Source: Delphinapterus leucas
Lineage: Eukaryota > Chordata > Mammalia > Artiodactyla > Monodontidae
Direction of reading: 5' to 3'
DNA: 64,000 nucleotides
Assembly: GCF_002288925.2 (NCBI RefSeq)
Contig: NW_022098004.1
Span: 8,625,604-8,689,603, forward strand
Each line of letters opens with the position of its first letter. The stretch's first letter is position 1. The notes under the pieces were generated by a model that did not search any database, was not told the DNA's origin, and saw only the letters and a program-made list of their open reading frames with translations. A program made the translations under genes and the position numbers. Positions 22,480-32,130 of this stretch are shown one piece after another.

Positions 22480-22650
22480 GCTGGCATACCTGCTATGTGC
22501 CAGGCACTTTGTCTTCCTGCTTCATTTAATCCTCCCAGATCTGCCAGGTTGGGGATGTTAATAACCCATTTCGCAGGTGGAGAAATTGAGGCTCAAAGGG
22601 CAGATAGGTTGGAAACTCAGACCACAGGTTGCCCACATCCCTGACCTCCC
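22480..22650 (-). mobile_element. MIR SINE, reverse
   Basis: 'acctgctatgtgccaggcac', 'cttcatttaatcctcccaga', 'taacccatttcgcaggtgg' and 'agaaattgaggctcaaaggg' are the reversed MIR in order. Confidence 0.8.
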
Positions 22651-22784
22651 TGCTCCTTCAGCTCTGCCTTGTGGAAGTGTGGGACCCTCACATCTCCCTG
22701 CTGTTGCCCACAAATCTAACTGGCGTGACAACGGAATCTGGTGGATATGGGCTGGAGGGCATTGGAACCACGGTTCTGCCCTCT

Positions 22785-23360
22785 CATCAGTTAGCGCTTA
22801 CCCAGCACCAGCACGCCCCAGCCCTGGAGCTAAGTACTGTGGAGCATGACCACAAGGAAAAAGAAAAATGCCCTCGCGGAAATTACAGTCCAGCGACCGG
22901 GGCTCCAAGAGGGCGGAAGGCAGGGCCGGCTCCTTGGCAGTGCAGCCCATGGTTTAAGAAGCCAAATGATAAGGGCTGAGATCGCGTCCAGAGCAGGGAA
23001 TAGGGAGGGGCCAGAGAGGCGGAGGGAGCGTCACACTACCGGGGAGCTGACACCGTGTTACGAAAGAGGTAAGACTTGAAATAGTCTTACGGGAGCATAA
23101 GAATTCCCCAGGCGGTTGGGCGGGGGGCGTTTCAGATGAGAGAACAGCAGGTGCAACGGCTCAGAGCACAAGGGAGCAGGACATTTTGCGGGACAGCCAG
23201 CGTTCCCCTTTGCCCTGAGAGTAGGTTACAGCAGTATGGCCATGTGGACAGGCCAGGTAGGTCTTAGAGCAGGTAGATCTCAGAGGAGGAAGGTCTCAGG
23301 TCTTTATACCAAGCTAAGGAAGGTGTGTTTTATCCTACAGACATTTTGAAGATGTATCTT
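22785..23360 (-). mobile_element. Long L2 LINE fragment, reverse
   Basis: The left end 'ctggagctaagtactgtgg' is the reversed L2 3' end. It continues through 'aagaattccccaggcgg', 'gagaacagcaggtgcaacgg' and 'aaggtgtgttttatcctac', which follow upstream L2 sequence in reverse order. At about 575 bp it is the longest L2 piece in the window. Confidence 0.65.
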
Positions 23361-23452
23361 CCTTAGAATTCCAGTGTATAGAAAAGACAACAGCAAAGCT
23401 GGGTTGAAGCAGGAAGCAGAACTAGGTAGAGCAAGGGCCAATCCTGACCGGG

Positions 23453-23760
23453 AGTTGGCAGAATTTTTCTGCAAACAGCCAGATAGCTAATATCTTCAGC
23501 TGGCTCTGTCACAGCTACTCAGCTCCGCCTCTGGAGTGAGAAAGCATCCCTGGATGATGTGTAAATGAATGGGTATGGTATAGATACATTTCATTTGCAG
23601 ACACTGAAGTTTGACCTTCACGTAATTTTCATGTGTCACAAAATACTATTCTTCGGATTTTTAAAAACAGATTTAAAATGTGAAAACCATCCTTAGCTCT
23701 TTGACTGAACAAAAACAGGCAGTGAGGACCTGGTCCCAGGACCATGGTTTGCGGCCTCCC
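23453..23760 (+). mobile_element. hAT-type DNA transposon fossil (MER-type)
   Basis: 'gttggcagaatttttctgca', 'acagccagatagctaatatc', 'cacagctactcagctccgcc' and 'aacaaaaacaggcagtgagg' follow a dispersed mammalian hAT element in order. 'ccatggtttgcggcctcccg' is near the expected right end. The subfamily is not assigned. Confidence 0.65.
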
Positions 23761-24472
23761 GCTATGGGCCACTAGGTGGTCCGTGAAAGAGGGTTACAAC
23801 ACAGGGATGCAGCCGCAAGCAGGGAAGTGAGGGACGTGACCTCAGTTTCAAAAGATCCTAGAGACAGCAGAGTACATGTTCTTCTCACTTGCAATGAACT
23901 GTCAGGGCCAATTTGGGAATCTCATGAAAAGGCGGAGGACCCAAGCTTGATTGTGCCCTCATGGCTTCTCTAAGTGAGCACAGGGCATGCACTTCTGTGA
24001 TGAAAACAGTGCAAGAAGGGCAGCGGGTGAGAAGCCATGAATGAGAGAATGGCCATACGTGAACCTGTTTCAAAACTAGAAATGATGCAGTGGCTGCCCT
24101 TTGCTGCCTGGCCTTCCGATGGAGAGGAGGAGAAACCCAGTCGAGGACCATGGATGCTGCACGTAGTCAGAGGGCAGGGGGGAGGGGGGAGGGAGGGAGC
24201 GAATCCTGGCTGAGGATCCTTCCTTGGGTGACCCATCTGGAACAGCGGGGGTGTGATCCCTCAGGAGAGGGGACTGGGTTAGGTCCTTGGAAGCGCTCTA
24301 TAGCTCCGTGCTGTGTGGTTCTGGAGTGCGCCTGTGCACAAAGGTGTTTGCGTGCTCAGCCTTGCTGTCTGCGGGGCCGCAGGGGTCTTCTTGATGTGCC
24401 ATGGCACCTGCCACGGCGGAAACAGCCCATGGTGCCCCCAGTGCCGTGGTTCTGGGGGTGACCTTCAGTCTA
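23761..24472. other. Unassigned non-coding stretch
   Basis: Includes a G-rich patch at 24175-24200. A plus-strand frame of 123 codons at 24090-24461 overlaps minus-strand frames and resembles nothing known. Confidence 0.4.
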
Positions 24473-24487
24473 GAGAGGTTCTTTCTT

Positions 24488-24613
24488 TCTTTTTTTCCTT
24501 TTTTTTGGGGGGGGGCTATGCCACGTGGCCTGCCGTTCCCCGAACAGGGATCGAACCTGTGTCCCCTGCAGTAGAAGCACGGACTCTTAACCACGGGACC
24601 GCCAGGGAGTCCC
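24488..24613 (-). mobile_element. Short CHR-family SINE, reverse
   Basis: The reverse complement begins 'gggactccctggcggtcccg' and contains the B-box region 'acacaggttcgatccctg'. The tail appears as a T-rich and G-rich run at the left. Flanks 'gagaggttctttctt' (24473-24487) and 'gagaggttatttctt' (24614-24628) are a 15-bp target duplication with one difference. Confidence 0.9.
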
Positions 24614-24628
24614 GAGAGGTTATTTCTT

Positions 24629-25394
24629 GAGCCATAACTGCCACTCCCCCGGGTCCTCTGGCTTATGCCTCCCTTTATAATTTGGCTGGGAACCTACATA
24701 CCGAAGAAATCTTACATGTGCCTGAAACTTCAGCAGAATAACGGAAGGAGACTCCTCCCCCAGCCAGAGCTTAGAGGGCACGGAATCCTACCATCCCTGA
24801 CCTGGGTGATTTCCACCCAGTGAGCACAGCCAGTGAGCCTGGTAAGGACAGTGAGGAAAAGAAGGGAGAGCGGCTTTTGTTTCAGGCTCGACCTCATTGC
24901 AAGGAGGGTAATCTCATTTGCCGGGTGTGGCCCCTGACTTAAGCTGTCTACTTTTGGCTGTGATAAGGCTCAGCTAGCTGCTGATGTAGCCCAGAGAGTG
25001 TCCATCCTCGAGGGCCACGTGGAGAGCTGTCACAGGGTGAGATCTCGCAGGGTTTTGTGATGGGAAGAGTCAGAGAGCTGGAAATAAGAGTTAATCAGCT
25101 GGCCCAGCGATGAAAGCAGAGCAGGCGCCCAACTGGAAAGCGTCGTGAGCGGAGAGTTTCCCCTTCTCTCTCTCCCCACCTCCCCCTCTCCTCCTCTTCC
25201 TTCCCTCCCTCCCTCCTTCCCCTTTCCCCTAATCTCTGTGCAGGGGAATAAATATGTTACCCCCTTCTGTCCTCCTACGTAACCCCCAGCAGATCTTCAC
25301 GGTCACTTCACTTTTCCTTCCTTTTTCTCTACATGCCCTCTCTTTGGTCATAACGTTCAAGTTCATTTTGGTTAATGGTCCCTATACGTCAAGC
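24629..25394. other. Unassigned stretch with a polypyrimidine tract
   Basis: Apart from the C/T tract described separately at 25157-25230, no repeat or plausible gene was recognised. Confidence 0.4.
25157..25230. repeat. Polypyrimidine tract
   Basis: About 74 bp of nearly uninterrupted C and T, including CCCT and TCTC units, broken by a single A. Confidence 0.9.
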
Positions 25395-25485
25395 CAGCGT
25401 GTGTATCAGACACCAGGCAGGTTCTAGGCTCTGCAGACACAGTGGTGGGCGGCAGCCATCCTCAGGGAGTTGCGGGGTTTGCGGG
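25395..25485 (-). mobile_element. L2 LINE 3' end, reverse
   Basis: 'cagacaccaggcaggttcta', 'ggctctgcagacacagtggt' and 'ccatcctcagggagttg' match the reversed L2 3' end. Confidence 0.6.
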
Positions 25486-26394
25486 AACAGCACATGCAGG
25501 AGGAAAAGCCACTGTGGCTGGAGTGGAGAGAGGGGGCTGGAACATCAGTGGTAGAAAGAACTTCTCTCGCTTCGTTCACCACCAGTGCTGGCCAGATTGC
25601 CCGTGTCTAGGAACTCAGCTACTTGGAGCTCATGTTCTTGAAGTGGAACCATCTAGGAGGGTGCTTCCCTTCTAGTTGTTTTTACGGATCCTCCTTAATT
25701 TACAGAATCATCACTCTCTAAGGTGGCGTCGTGGAAATGGCATTTCATCTGTAGAATCAGGGGAGAGAGGGGTGATGGTCTTTAACCTTCTGGGTTAGTG
25801 GAACTCAGGGCTGCTAAGAGGAGGTGACTCCTTCTTGCCTTTTCTGCCAAGGTTTTGGCCGTGGCACTTTTTCAGGTGCTGCAAGATGACCCACATCGGT
25901 GTCAGGCTTCAGATGGACAAAATGGAACCAAAGGGGGTTGTTTTCAGAGGAGTGTCAACCTGAAAGGAGCTTTCCACACTGGGGACGTGGCCAGCGTAAT
26001 GGAAGCTGGGATTTGCCGGCCACGCCAAGGGCCAGGTAGAGAATCAATTGAGTTCAGTCCTTGCTGAAAGGACACAAGTTCCTCACCTTAAATTTGACAC
26101 TGATGACCCAAAATAGTTCGGTAACATAGAGCTCCAGCATGCTTTCACAGATGCTGTCTTGTGGCTTTCTTGTCGTAGAGAAGGCTGCCCTAAAAAGTGG
26201 TTGGGCCCCAGCTTGGAGTGGAGTCTGGCTCCGCTGGTGCTAATGGACCTTGCCTCAGTTTACCCAGCTGTCAGTGGGGTGTTGTGTATAGTACGACCTC
26301 ACAGCGTGGTTCAGGCATACCGGAACTGCTCCGAAATGCCACCCAGAACCCTCTCCGTGGTCTGTGTTGTTAGCCATCCTCTTCCTTTGAAATA
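25486..26394. other. Unassigned non-coding stretch
   Basis: A possible short MIR core lies at 26245-26310 ('cctcagtttacccagctgtc'). Nothing else was recognised. Confidence 0.4.
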
Positions 26395-26535
26395 GATCAC
26401 AGCAGCTACCATCGGCGAACCCTGGGCTCAGCACTTTGTATATATTTGCTCAGGTAATCCTTATAAGCACCGTCCACCGTAAGTAAGATGCTTCTTATTT
26501 TACAGATGAAGAGACTAGGCTAAGACTCTTTGACT
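26395..26535 (-). mobile_element. MIR SINE, reverse
   Basis: 'gggctcagcactttgtatat', 'aggtaatccttataagcacc' and 'cttattttacagatgaagag' are reversed MIR 3' half and core. Confidence 0.75.
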
Positions 26536-27091
26536 GTGGGTGGGGAAGATGGAGCGGATCTTTCTTTTCTGAAGAATAATATTTGCTGGTGTAGATGAAT
26601 CAGATCAGCCCCAATCCCACAGTCCCAGAGGTGCACACTGGTAACTAGTTACTTAGCATCTTCTTATCCAGAGAAGTTTAAGGGCCATGGACAGGAGGCA
26701 GGTGTGAGGCTTTGGGCTCTCAAACACAGCTCTGCCACATGGCTGCCTGATTTCTGGGGTGTGGACCACCCTCCCTGGGTCAGCCAGCATCCCAGGGTCC
26801 TGCTGTGCTATCTTGTCACGAGTCCACGAGTCTAGTGGGCAGGGTATCAAGGCACTGGCTCCTCTGGAAGTCTGTAAAGAAGCGCCAAAGAGTAGAGAAG
26901 AAACAGAACACCGTGAGTCCATTAAAATAAAATGTTTTACCAGAATGGTCCAAGAGTCTCCATTTTCAAGGCCATCCATGTAGCCACAGACTAATTGATG
27001 GTCACTGGAGATGTCATCCTGGAAGCTTTTCTTGTGGAAGTGTTTTATAATGCATTTATAAAGCCAGAGATTGAAGACCAACCAACCAAGT
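26536..27091. other. Unassigned stretch
   Basis: A minus-strand frame of 174 codons at 26653-27177 crosses a C-run and CA repeat at its N-terminal end, so it is not credible as a gene. No repeat family was recognised. Confidence 0.4.
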
Positions 27092-27094
27092 GCA

Positions 27095-27116
27095 CCCCCC
27101 CCCCCACACACACACA
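27095..27116. repeat. C11 run plus short CA repeat
   Basis: Eleven C (27095-27105) are followed directly by five ACA/CA units. Confidence 0.95.
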
Positions 27117-27117
27117 A

Positions 27118-27260
27118 GCTATTCTTGTTATAGGTTAAGCCTCTTTCTTCAGTGAATCTGGGATGTGCGTAATTCATTACACAATTGGACTTTATGGTTT
27201 GTTTATGCTGATTCCGATTACGGAATAAATGACTACCTGGCGTTTAAAAAAAAAAAAAAA
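27118..27260 (+). other. Possible retroposed 3' end (AATAAA plus A15)
   Basis: AATAAA at 27224-27229 lies 16 nt before a run of 15 A (27246-27260), the spacing of a polyadenylated RNA copied into DNA. No source gene was recognised upstream and no target duplication was found, so a processed pseudogene is only a possibility. Confidence 0.25.
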
Positions 27261-27378
27261 TAATGAAAAAACAGGGATCAGTCAAAAACATTTATGGATA
27301 AAGACTTTAAACATCCATATTTAGAAATATATATGATATTTAGAAGTAGATCTGAAAAGACTTATGTAATGCGTTTTA

Positions 27379-27506
27379 ATCAAACCTTGAAGAGAAATTG
27401 GCCAATAAATCAAATCTCGAAAAGAAATTGACCAATAAATCAAATTTGGAAAGAAAGTGACAGATAAATCAAGTCTAAAAAAGAAAACAACCACTATATC
27501 AAGTGC
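27379..27506. repeat. 30-bp tandem repeat, four copies plus a partial fifth
   Basis: Units at 27379-27408, 27409-27438, 27439-27467 and 27468-27497 each begin 'atcaa'. The first two share 'gaaattg.ccaataa' and differ at few positions; later units are more diverged. A fifth unit starts 'atcaagtgc' at 27498. It is AT-rich with no coding potential (a TGA in the first unit) and matches no repeat I know. Confidence 0.85.
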
Positions 27507-28050
27507 ATGATATGTTTATTAAAGCAACTGATCTCGGTGTTTTGGAAACCTGTGTCTTTCGTGAGCCCATGCTTTAGGAATGTATTTAAGATACAAGATA
27601 CTTACACTATATGTGTGTATACTTACACACACATATACAAGATACTTATGCTATTGTATACGTGTGTGTGCGTGTAACACACACGAATATAATTTGTAAA
27701 CCGAAATAGGGCATCTGGAGTGAGATAGAGGAGAGAAGGGATCAATTGTAGACAAACACCCAACACCAGCGTCGCTTTTATGTGGTTTCTAGGATTTATT
27801 TGTATATAAGGCATCCACATAACACTAGCCTTTAGGACATCAGCAACTGAATTCCTTGGGGATCCAAGGCATATCTGATGAATCTTAAATACTCTTTCAC
27901 AGTGAATTAGGTTATACCGATGCCAGAAGTAGCAGTGTTTTTGCATCTGTACAATGGTATATAGAATATGGTATTTCACTTCTTTTAGAATTAATTTCAT
28001 TTTAAGAGTTTTCCACAAAAATATTTCTAAGTGTATTTTTGAGATCAAGT
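27507..28050. other. AT-rich stretch with mixed TG/CA patches
   Basis: Short GT and CA patches occur around 27608-27690. The minus-strand 141-codon frame at 27623-28048 is kept open by AT-rich and CA-repeat sequence and resembles no protein known to me. Confidence 0.4.
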
Positions 28051-28075
28051 CGTGTGTGTGTGTGTATGTGTGGAT

Positions 28076-28114
<39 letters not shown>
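28051..28114. repeat. GT microsatellite
   Basis: About 64 bp of GT units with a 'tatgtgtggatac' interruption and an uninterrupted stretch of about 17 TG units at the end (28081-28114). Confidence 0.97.
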
Positions 28115-28116
<2 letters not shown>

Positions 28117-28480
28117 GAATGCTTCTGAGTGACCAGGTCTCTCTTCATTTCTCTGTCTCATTGCCTTCACTCACAGGACTATATACCTTATTTCAGAAAG
28201 GAACTTTTCAAAGAAAAAAAACTTTAGACTGGTGCTGATGTCCTATCCAGCCACATGTCCTGCATTTCCCAACATAGACAGGAATTTAAATTTTCTGCTT
28301 CCTTGTCCCCATGAGGGGACTTGCAGTTGTCAATCATATGTCCCAATATCTGGGCTTAGAAAATTATGTTCCCTGTGTTTAGATGCCTCCTTAGTTTCTA
28401 GCTCAGAAATATGTCACATAAATGCTCCCCATGGTAACTTCCAATGATAATAGTTGGTCAGTTGACAGGTTAAGTCTTCT
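28115..28480. other. Unassigned non-coding stretch
   Basis: No repeat family and no convincing frame were seen. Confidence 0.4.
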
Positions 28481-28482
28481 TT

Positions 28483-28645
28483 TTTATTAGATAAATTTGA
28501 CATGCAACATTGTGTAAATTTAAGGTGTACCACGTATTGCTTTGGTACATTTATATATTGTAATATGGTTATCATTGTAACAATATTTATTACATTACAT
28601 AATTATAGTATAATATTATGGTCTATATTTAATATACTGTATTAT
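28483..28645 (-). mobile_element. L1 3' UTR fragment (old), reverse
   Basis: 'ttgacatgcaacattgtgta', 'ttaaggtgtaccacgtattg' and 'tatattgtaatatggttatc' resemble the reversed 3' end of ancient L1 elements. It is short and decayed. Confidence 0.5.
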
Positions 28646-28649
28646 GTGC

Positions 28650-28830
28650 CTTATCCCTTTAGTCCACACATGTCCACATGAGGCAGGTACTCATTCTACC
28701 CATTTTACAGAGGAGGAAACTGAGGCAGAAAGAGAAAGTAACTTACCCAAGTTCCTACAGCTGGTGAACAGTAGAGGCAGGATTTCAAGCAGTGTGTGCT
28801 CCTAGCCAAGATCTTATCCCCCTTCCCATG
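28650..28830 (-). mobile_element. MIR SINE, reverse
   Basis: 'gaggcaggtactcattctac', 'ccattttacagaggaggaaa', 'ctgaggcagaaagagaaagt' and 'acagctggtgaacagtagag' give a clear reversed MIR. Confidence 0.88.
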
Positions 28831-29298
28831 TTCAACAGTATTACTCTGTTTCATAAACATACAGTCACGTTGGTGTTTAGGGCCTTTCGGGCCAGATCCC
28901 GAATCCCCATCTTTCTCTTGACCACATGATGTTGCTGCCTGAGACCAGCAATAAAATCTAAGAGATAGAGTTGATAGACAACTTCCTCCAGTGCTTGTAA
29001 AAATTAGGTAATATGTCCTTGTGTAAAGCAGGTTGCTTCTCTTAACACCATCATGGTCTTAGGTGAAATGGAATAGTTTTAAGTTTTAGAAGTTTCCATA
29101 AAGATATACTCCCCTCCTGGGAACCTTAAAAATGATCTTATCATTTCCTGCATTTTTCAAACTTGCCAACAGATTCTAGCCCTTCCGCCATCCCAAGTCA
29201 CCCCAATCCATATAGAAACTGATGTAAATTACGGTATGTGATTGAAAAGCTTATTCTGCGAGTGTGGTTTCAGGGTTAAGTCTGTAAGATCCCACGCT
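28831..29298. other. Unassigned non-coding stretch
   Basis: Nothing recognised. Confidence 0.4.
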
Positions 29299-29404
29299 GA
29301 GAAGAAAAAATAATTAATTCTCTGGTCGATTTTGATTTTCATCTGCGTTATAGAGAAGAAAACAATAATTTTCTGGTTGACTTTGAGTTTCATCTGTGTC
29401 ACTG
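29299..29404. repeat. 53-bp tandem duplication
   Basis: 29299-29352 and 29353-29404 both begin 'gagaagaaaa', share 'aataat' and 'tctggt', and end in near-identical 'atttcatctg' blocks ('ttttcatctgcgtta' versus 'tttcatctgtgtcac'). The copies differ by several substitutions and a small indel. Confidence 0.8.
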
Positions 29405-29674
29405 AAGGATAAGTTTAGAGTAAGATGTATCGGATTATCTTACAATAAGGTGGTGATAACCCTGTGCTCACAGTTAGTGGACTTTTCTTTTTGGCTTTTT
29501 TATCCAATGAAATGAAAAGTTAGGGCTATTCAGTCTCCTTAATCCTTTGATGATACTGGTAGATACTTATATGTACATATCTATAAATTACCAGTAGATT
29601 TTGGAGCATCTGCCGTTTACTTACTGGAATCACATTTTCCCCTGGTGCTTTGTGGAGAATTAAAGTGTTGCCGT

Positions 29675-29849
29675 CAGGGCCAGCTTCATGGGCCTGTGAT
29701 GTGTGTAGTCATCCAGGGCTCCCTGCTCAGAAGGGCCCACACTTGCTTTAATGCCCTGAAACACTTCTTGAAATTCTTGATAATTTTTGAGCAAAGGGTC
29801 CTGAATTGTCATTTTGTGGTAGGCCTCAAAATGTATGCAGCCGGTCTGG
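29675..29849 (+). mobile_element. hAT-type DNA transposon fossil
   Basis: The left end 'cagggccagctt' and right end 'agccggtctgg' are near-complementary inverted termini. The interior 'gggctccctgctcagaaggg', 'cacttgctttaatgccctga' and 'ttcttgataatttttgagca' follows a mammalian repeat in order. No 8-bp target duplication could be confirmed. Confidence 0.75.
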
Positions 29850-30527
29850 TACTGCACTCCCCACCTTTAACCAAATATGTATCTTCTCCAGGTTTGATTT
29901 GCTAGTGTTTGAGGTCCAACACCGCTCCAAATTCTCCGGTATATTTCGTGATGTCTGTTCTGTGGTCCTTTCTTCTCCCAGGCTTACTTTCTTCCACCCA
30001 CACTATTTAAGGGTAGAATTTAAAACCTTGGAGGGAAAGACTCAAAGACCATCTATTTAATGTTTGGAGTTAACCAGGAAAACAGACAAACAACAGCAGT
30101 GCATGCCAAATGGCCCCTTGGGAAGTGATGAAAGGTACCGTCCTGCTCAGAGGGAGCCCGAGGTCCCTAGCCCCAGATTGTTCGAGCTCATACAGGACAG
30201 CTTTGGGCCTTTATGGGACTCAGCTCTGGCCAGATGTGAAGAATACTCGTGTATCGGTCTCACCTTATTTGGTATTATCAGCTTAGCTCCTCCTTTCGTC
30301 ATGTCAGGTTTGCCATTTTTAGGTAATGGTGATATAATAGTATTGATCAATTTACAGATACGATATCAGGGATGTACAGTATGGATGAATACATAAACTA
30401 AAACAGTGTTTTAGTATTTTCCTTTGCCTGTTGATACTTAAGTTTTTTGTAGGAAAAAAAATGACAATAGCATATCATTTAGGAAAATTACACTTTGAAA
30501 TCACTCAGAACTTCTTCATCTCTAAAT
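29850..30527. other. Unassigned non-coding stretch
   Basis: No repeat or protein-like frame was recognised. Confidence 0.4.
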
Positions 30528-30740
30528 CAGCACTGTCCAATAGAACTTTCTCTGGTGATGGAAACGCTGCACTTCTGAGCTGCCCGTGTGGTAGCCGCCA
30601 GCCCTGTGCAACTATTAAGTACTGGAAATAAGGCTAGTGTGACAGGGGAGCTGAACCTTTCACTTCAGCTAATTTTAGCTAACTTAAATTTAAATAACTG
30701 TGTAGCTAACACTTACTGTATTGAACAGCGCTACCGGGTC
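30528..30740 (+). mobile_element. DNA transposon fossil with 'cactgtccaatagaac' end
   Basis: Begins 'cagcactgtccaatagaact', continues 'tggtgatggaaacgctg' and 'ctaacttaaatttaaataac', and ends 'ttactgtattgaacagcgc', close to the complement of the left end. It belongs with the longer reversed element at 12505-12952. Its right third is repeated after the neighbouring L1. Confidence 0.8.
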
Positions 30741-30756
30741 ATTCCTCTTATTTTTG
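30681..30756. repeat. Left copy of a long duplication flanking an L1
   Basis: About 76 bp from 'aacttaaattt' to 'attcctcttatttttg' recurs at 31513-31593. The final 16 bp are identical (30741-30756 and 31578-31593); the rest is about 70-75 percent alike by eye. Confidence 0.75.
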
Positions 30757-31512
30757 ATTTTATGTATAGTCGTGTGTATCTGTTATTCTCAAACTCCTAA
30801 TTTATCCCTCCTACCCCCTCCCTTTCCCCTTTGGTAACCATAAATCTGTTTTCTATGTCTGTGAGCCTGTTTCTGTTTTGTAAATAAGTTCATTTGTATC
30901 ATTTTTTTAGATTCCATATGTATGTGATATCATATGACATTTGTCTTTCTCTGTCTGACATCACTTAGTATAATAATCTCTAGTTGCATCCATGTTGCTG
31001 CAAATGGCATGATTTCATTCTCTTTTATGACTGAGTAGTATTCCATTGTATATGTGTACCATATCTGCCTTATCCATCCCTCTATCAATGGACGTTTAGG
31101 TTGCTTCCGTGTCTTGGCTATTGTAAATAGTGCTGCTATGAACGTTGGAGTGCCCGTATCTTTTTGAATTAGAGTTTTCTCTGGATACATGCCCAGGAGT
31201 GGGATTGCTGGATCATATGGCAACTCTATTCTTAGTTTTTTAAAGACCCTCCGTACTGTTCTCCGTAGTGGCTGCATCAATTTACATTCCCACCAACAGT
31301 GCAGGAGGGTTCCCTTTTCTCCACATCCTCTCCAGCATTTGTTGTTTGTGGACTTCTTAATGATGGCAGTTCTGACCGGAGTGAGGTGATACCTCATTGC
31401 AGTTTTGATTTGCGTTTCTCTGATGCTTAGCCATGTTGAGCATCTTTTCACGTGCCTGTTGGCCATCTGTATGTCTTCTTTGGAGGAGTGTCTATTTAGG
31501 TCTTCTGGCTTC
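30757..31512 (-). mobile_element. 5'-truncated L1, reverse
   Basis: Reversed L1 3' end: short 3' UTR remnant at the left ('tatagtcgtgtgtatctgtt'), then ORF2 C-terminal coding sequence to 'tgtctatttaggtcttctgg'. Nearly 760 bp, with an open ORF2 piece. It lies at the end of a DNA transposon fossil and is flanked by an unusually long duplication. Confidence 0.92.
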
Positions 31513-31568
31513 AACTTAACATTTTTGAATAGCCATACGTAGCTAGTGCTTACCGTACTGAATAGCAC
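30930..31568 (-). pseudogene. L1 ORF2 C-terminal relic, 212 codons open
   Basis: The frame encodes L1 ORF2p C-terminal sequence with '[19 protein letters not shown]', '[15 protein letters not shown]' and '[18 protein letters not shown]'. The first 19 or so codons come from the flanking duplication, not from L1. A 4-nt deletion near 30957-30960, compared with the copy at 17632-18989, shifts the frame and gives an early stop after 'RQRKTNVI'. With no endonuclease or reverse transcriptase domain it cannot be active. Confidence 0.9.
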
Positions 31569-31593
31569 TGAAGAGTTATTCCTCTTATTTTTG
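31513..31593. repeat. Right copy of the long duplication flanking an L1
   Basis: 'aacttaacatttttgaatag', 'gtagctagtgcttaccgtac' and 'tgaatagcac' repeat the transposon end found left of the L1. It then ends in the exact 16-bp block 'attcctcttatttttg'. Confidence 0.75.
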
Positions 31594-31989
31594 TATGTGC
31601 TTTTTTATTCCATATCCAAGCTTATATTTTTCCATAGTTGGCCCCATCTTTCTATCTGCTGTGTGCCTCTTATAAACGTATGTTTGCAAACCTTTCCCCA
31701 TCTCTTAGCCCAGGATTAAATGATGGAGGGTCTTGGTGTACGGCCCATGTGTTGGCACAGAAAGAGAGGGCTAGAAATCTCCTGGCTACACACTTAGCAC
31801 TGAAATTCGGCCCAATTTGAGGAGTACCGTATCCTGGCATCTCAGAAGATGGGACACTGAGGCAAAGGAGTACTGCTTAGTGGCTGTGCTTTTCTCTCTT
31901 GGCCGCAGGGGGCTATGGAAATGGGAGAGAAGGAAGTAATGGGAATGTGGGAGGGGCTGCCTTCCCGAGAACACTCACCCATCGGCTGA
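31594..31989. other. Unassigned non-coding stretch
   Basis: Nothing recognised. A 9-bp CTCF-like core 'gcagggggc' occurs near 31906-31914, but its flanks do not support a site. Confidence 0.35.
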
Positions 31990-32130
31990 ACATCCTCTAT
32001 GTATCAGATATAAACACTTTGCACACACAGCCTTGTCATCTTAGCATCAAGCCTTTGGTGTAGGTACCATTCCCATCTTACACATGAGGAAAGCACCCAG
32101 GTGATATTGCTTGCACACTGCAGTGACAGC
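31990..32130 (-). mobile_element. MIR SINE, reverse
   Basis: 'ctatgtatcagatataaaca', 'cactttgcacacacagcctt', 'taggtaccattcccatctta' and 'cacatgaggaaagcacccag' are reversed MIR in order. Confidence 0.75.

Noticed and set aside
26653..27177. 174-codon minus-strand frame
   Set aside because: It runs through a C11/CA simple repeat and resembles no protein. Open by chance.
27379..27506. CRISPR-like array
   Set aside because: Units are directly adjacent with no unique spacers, and the genome is mammalian.
31899..31917. CTCF-binding-like motif
   Set aside because: Only the 9-bp core 'gcagggggc' fits; flanking positions do not, and such cores occur often by chance.
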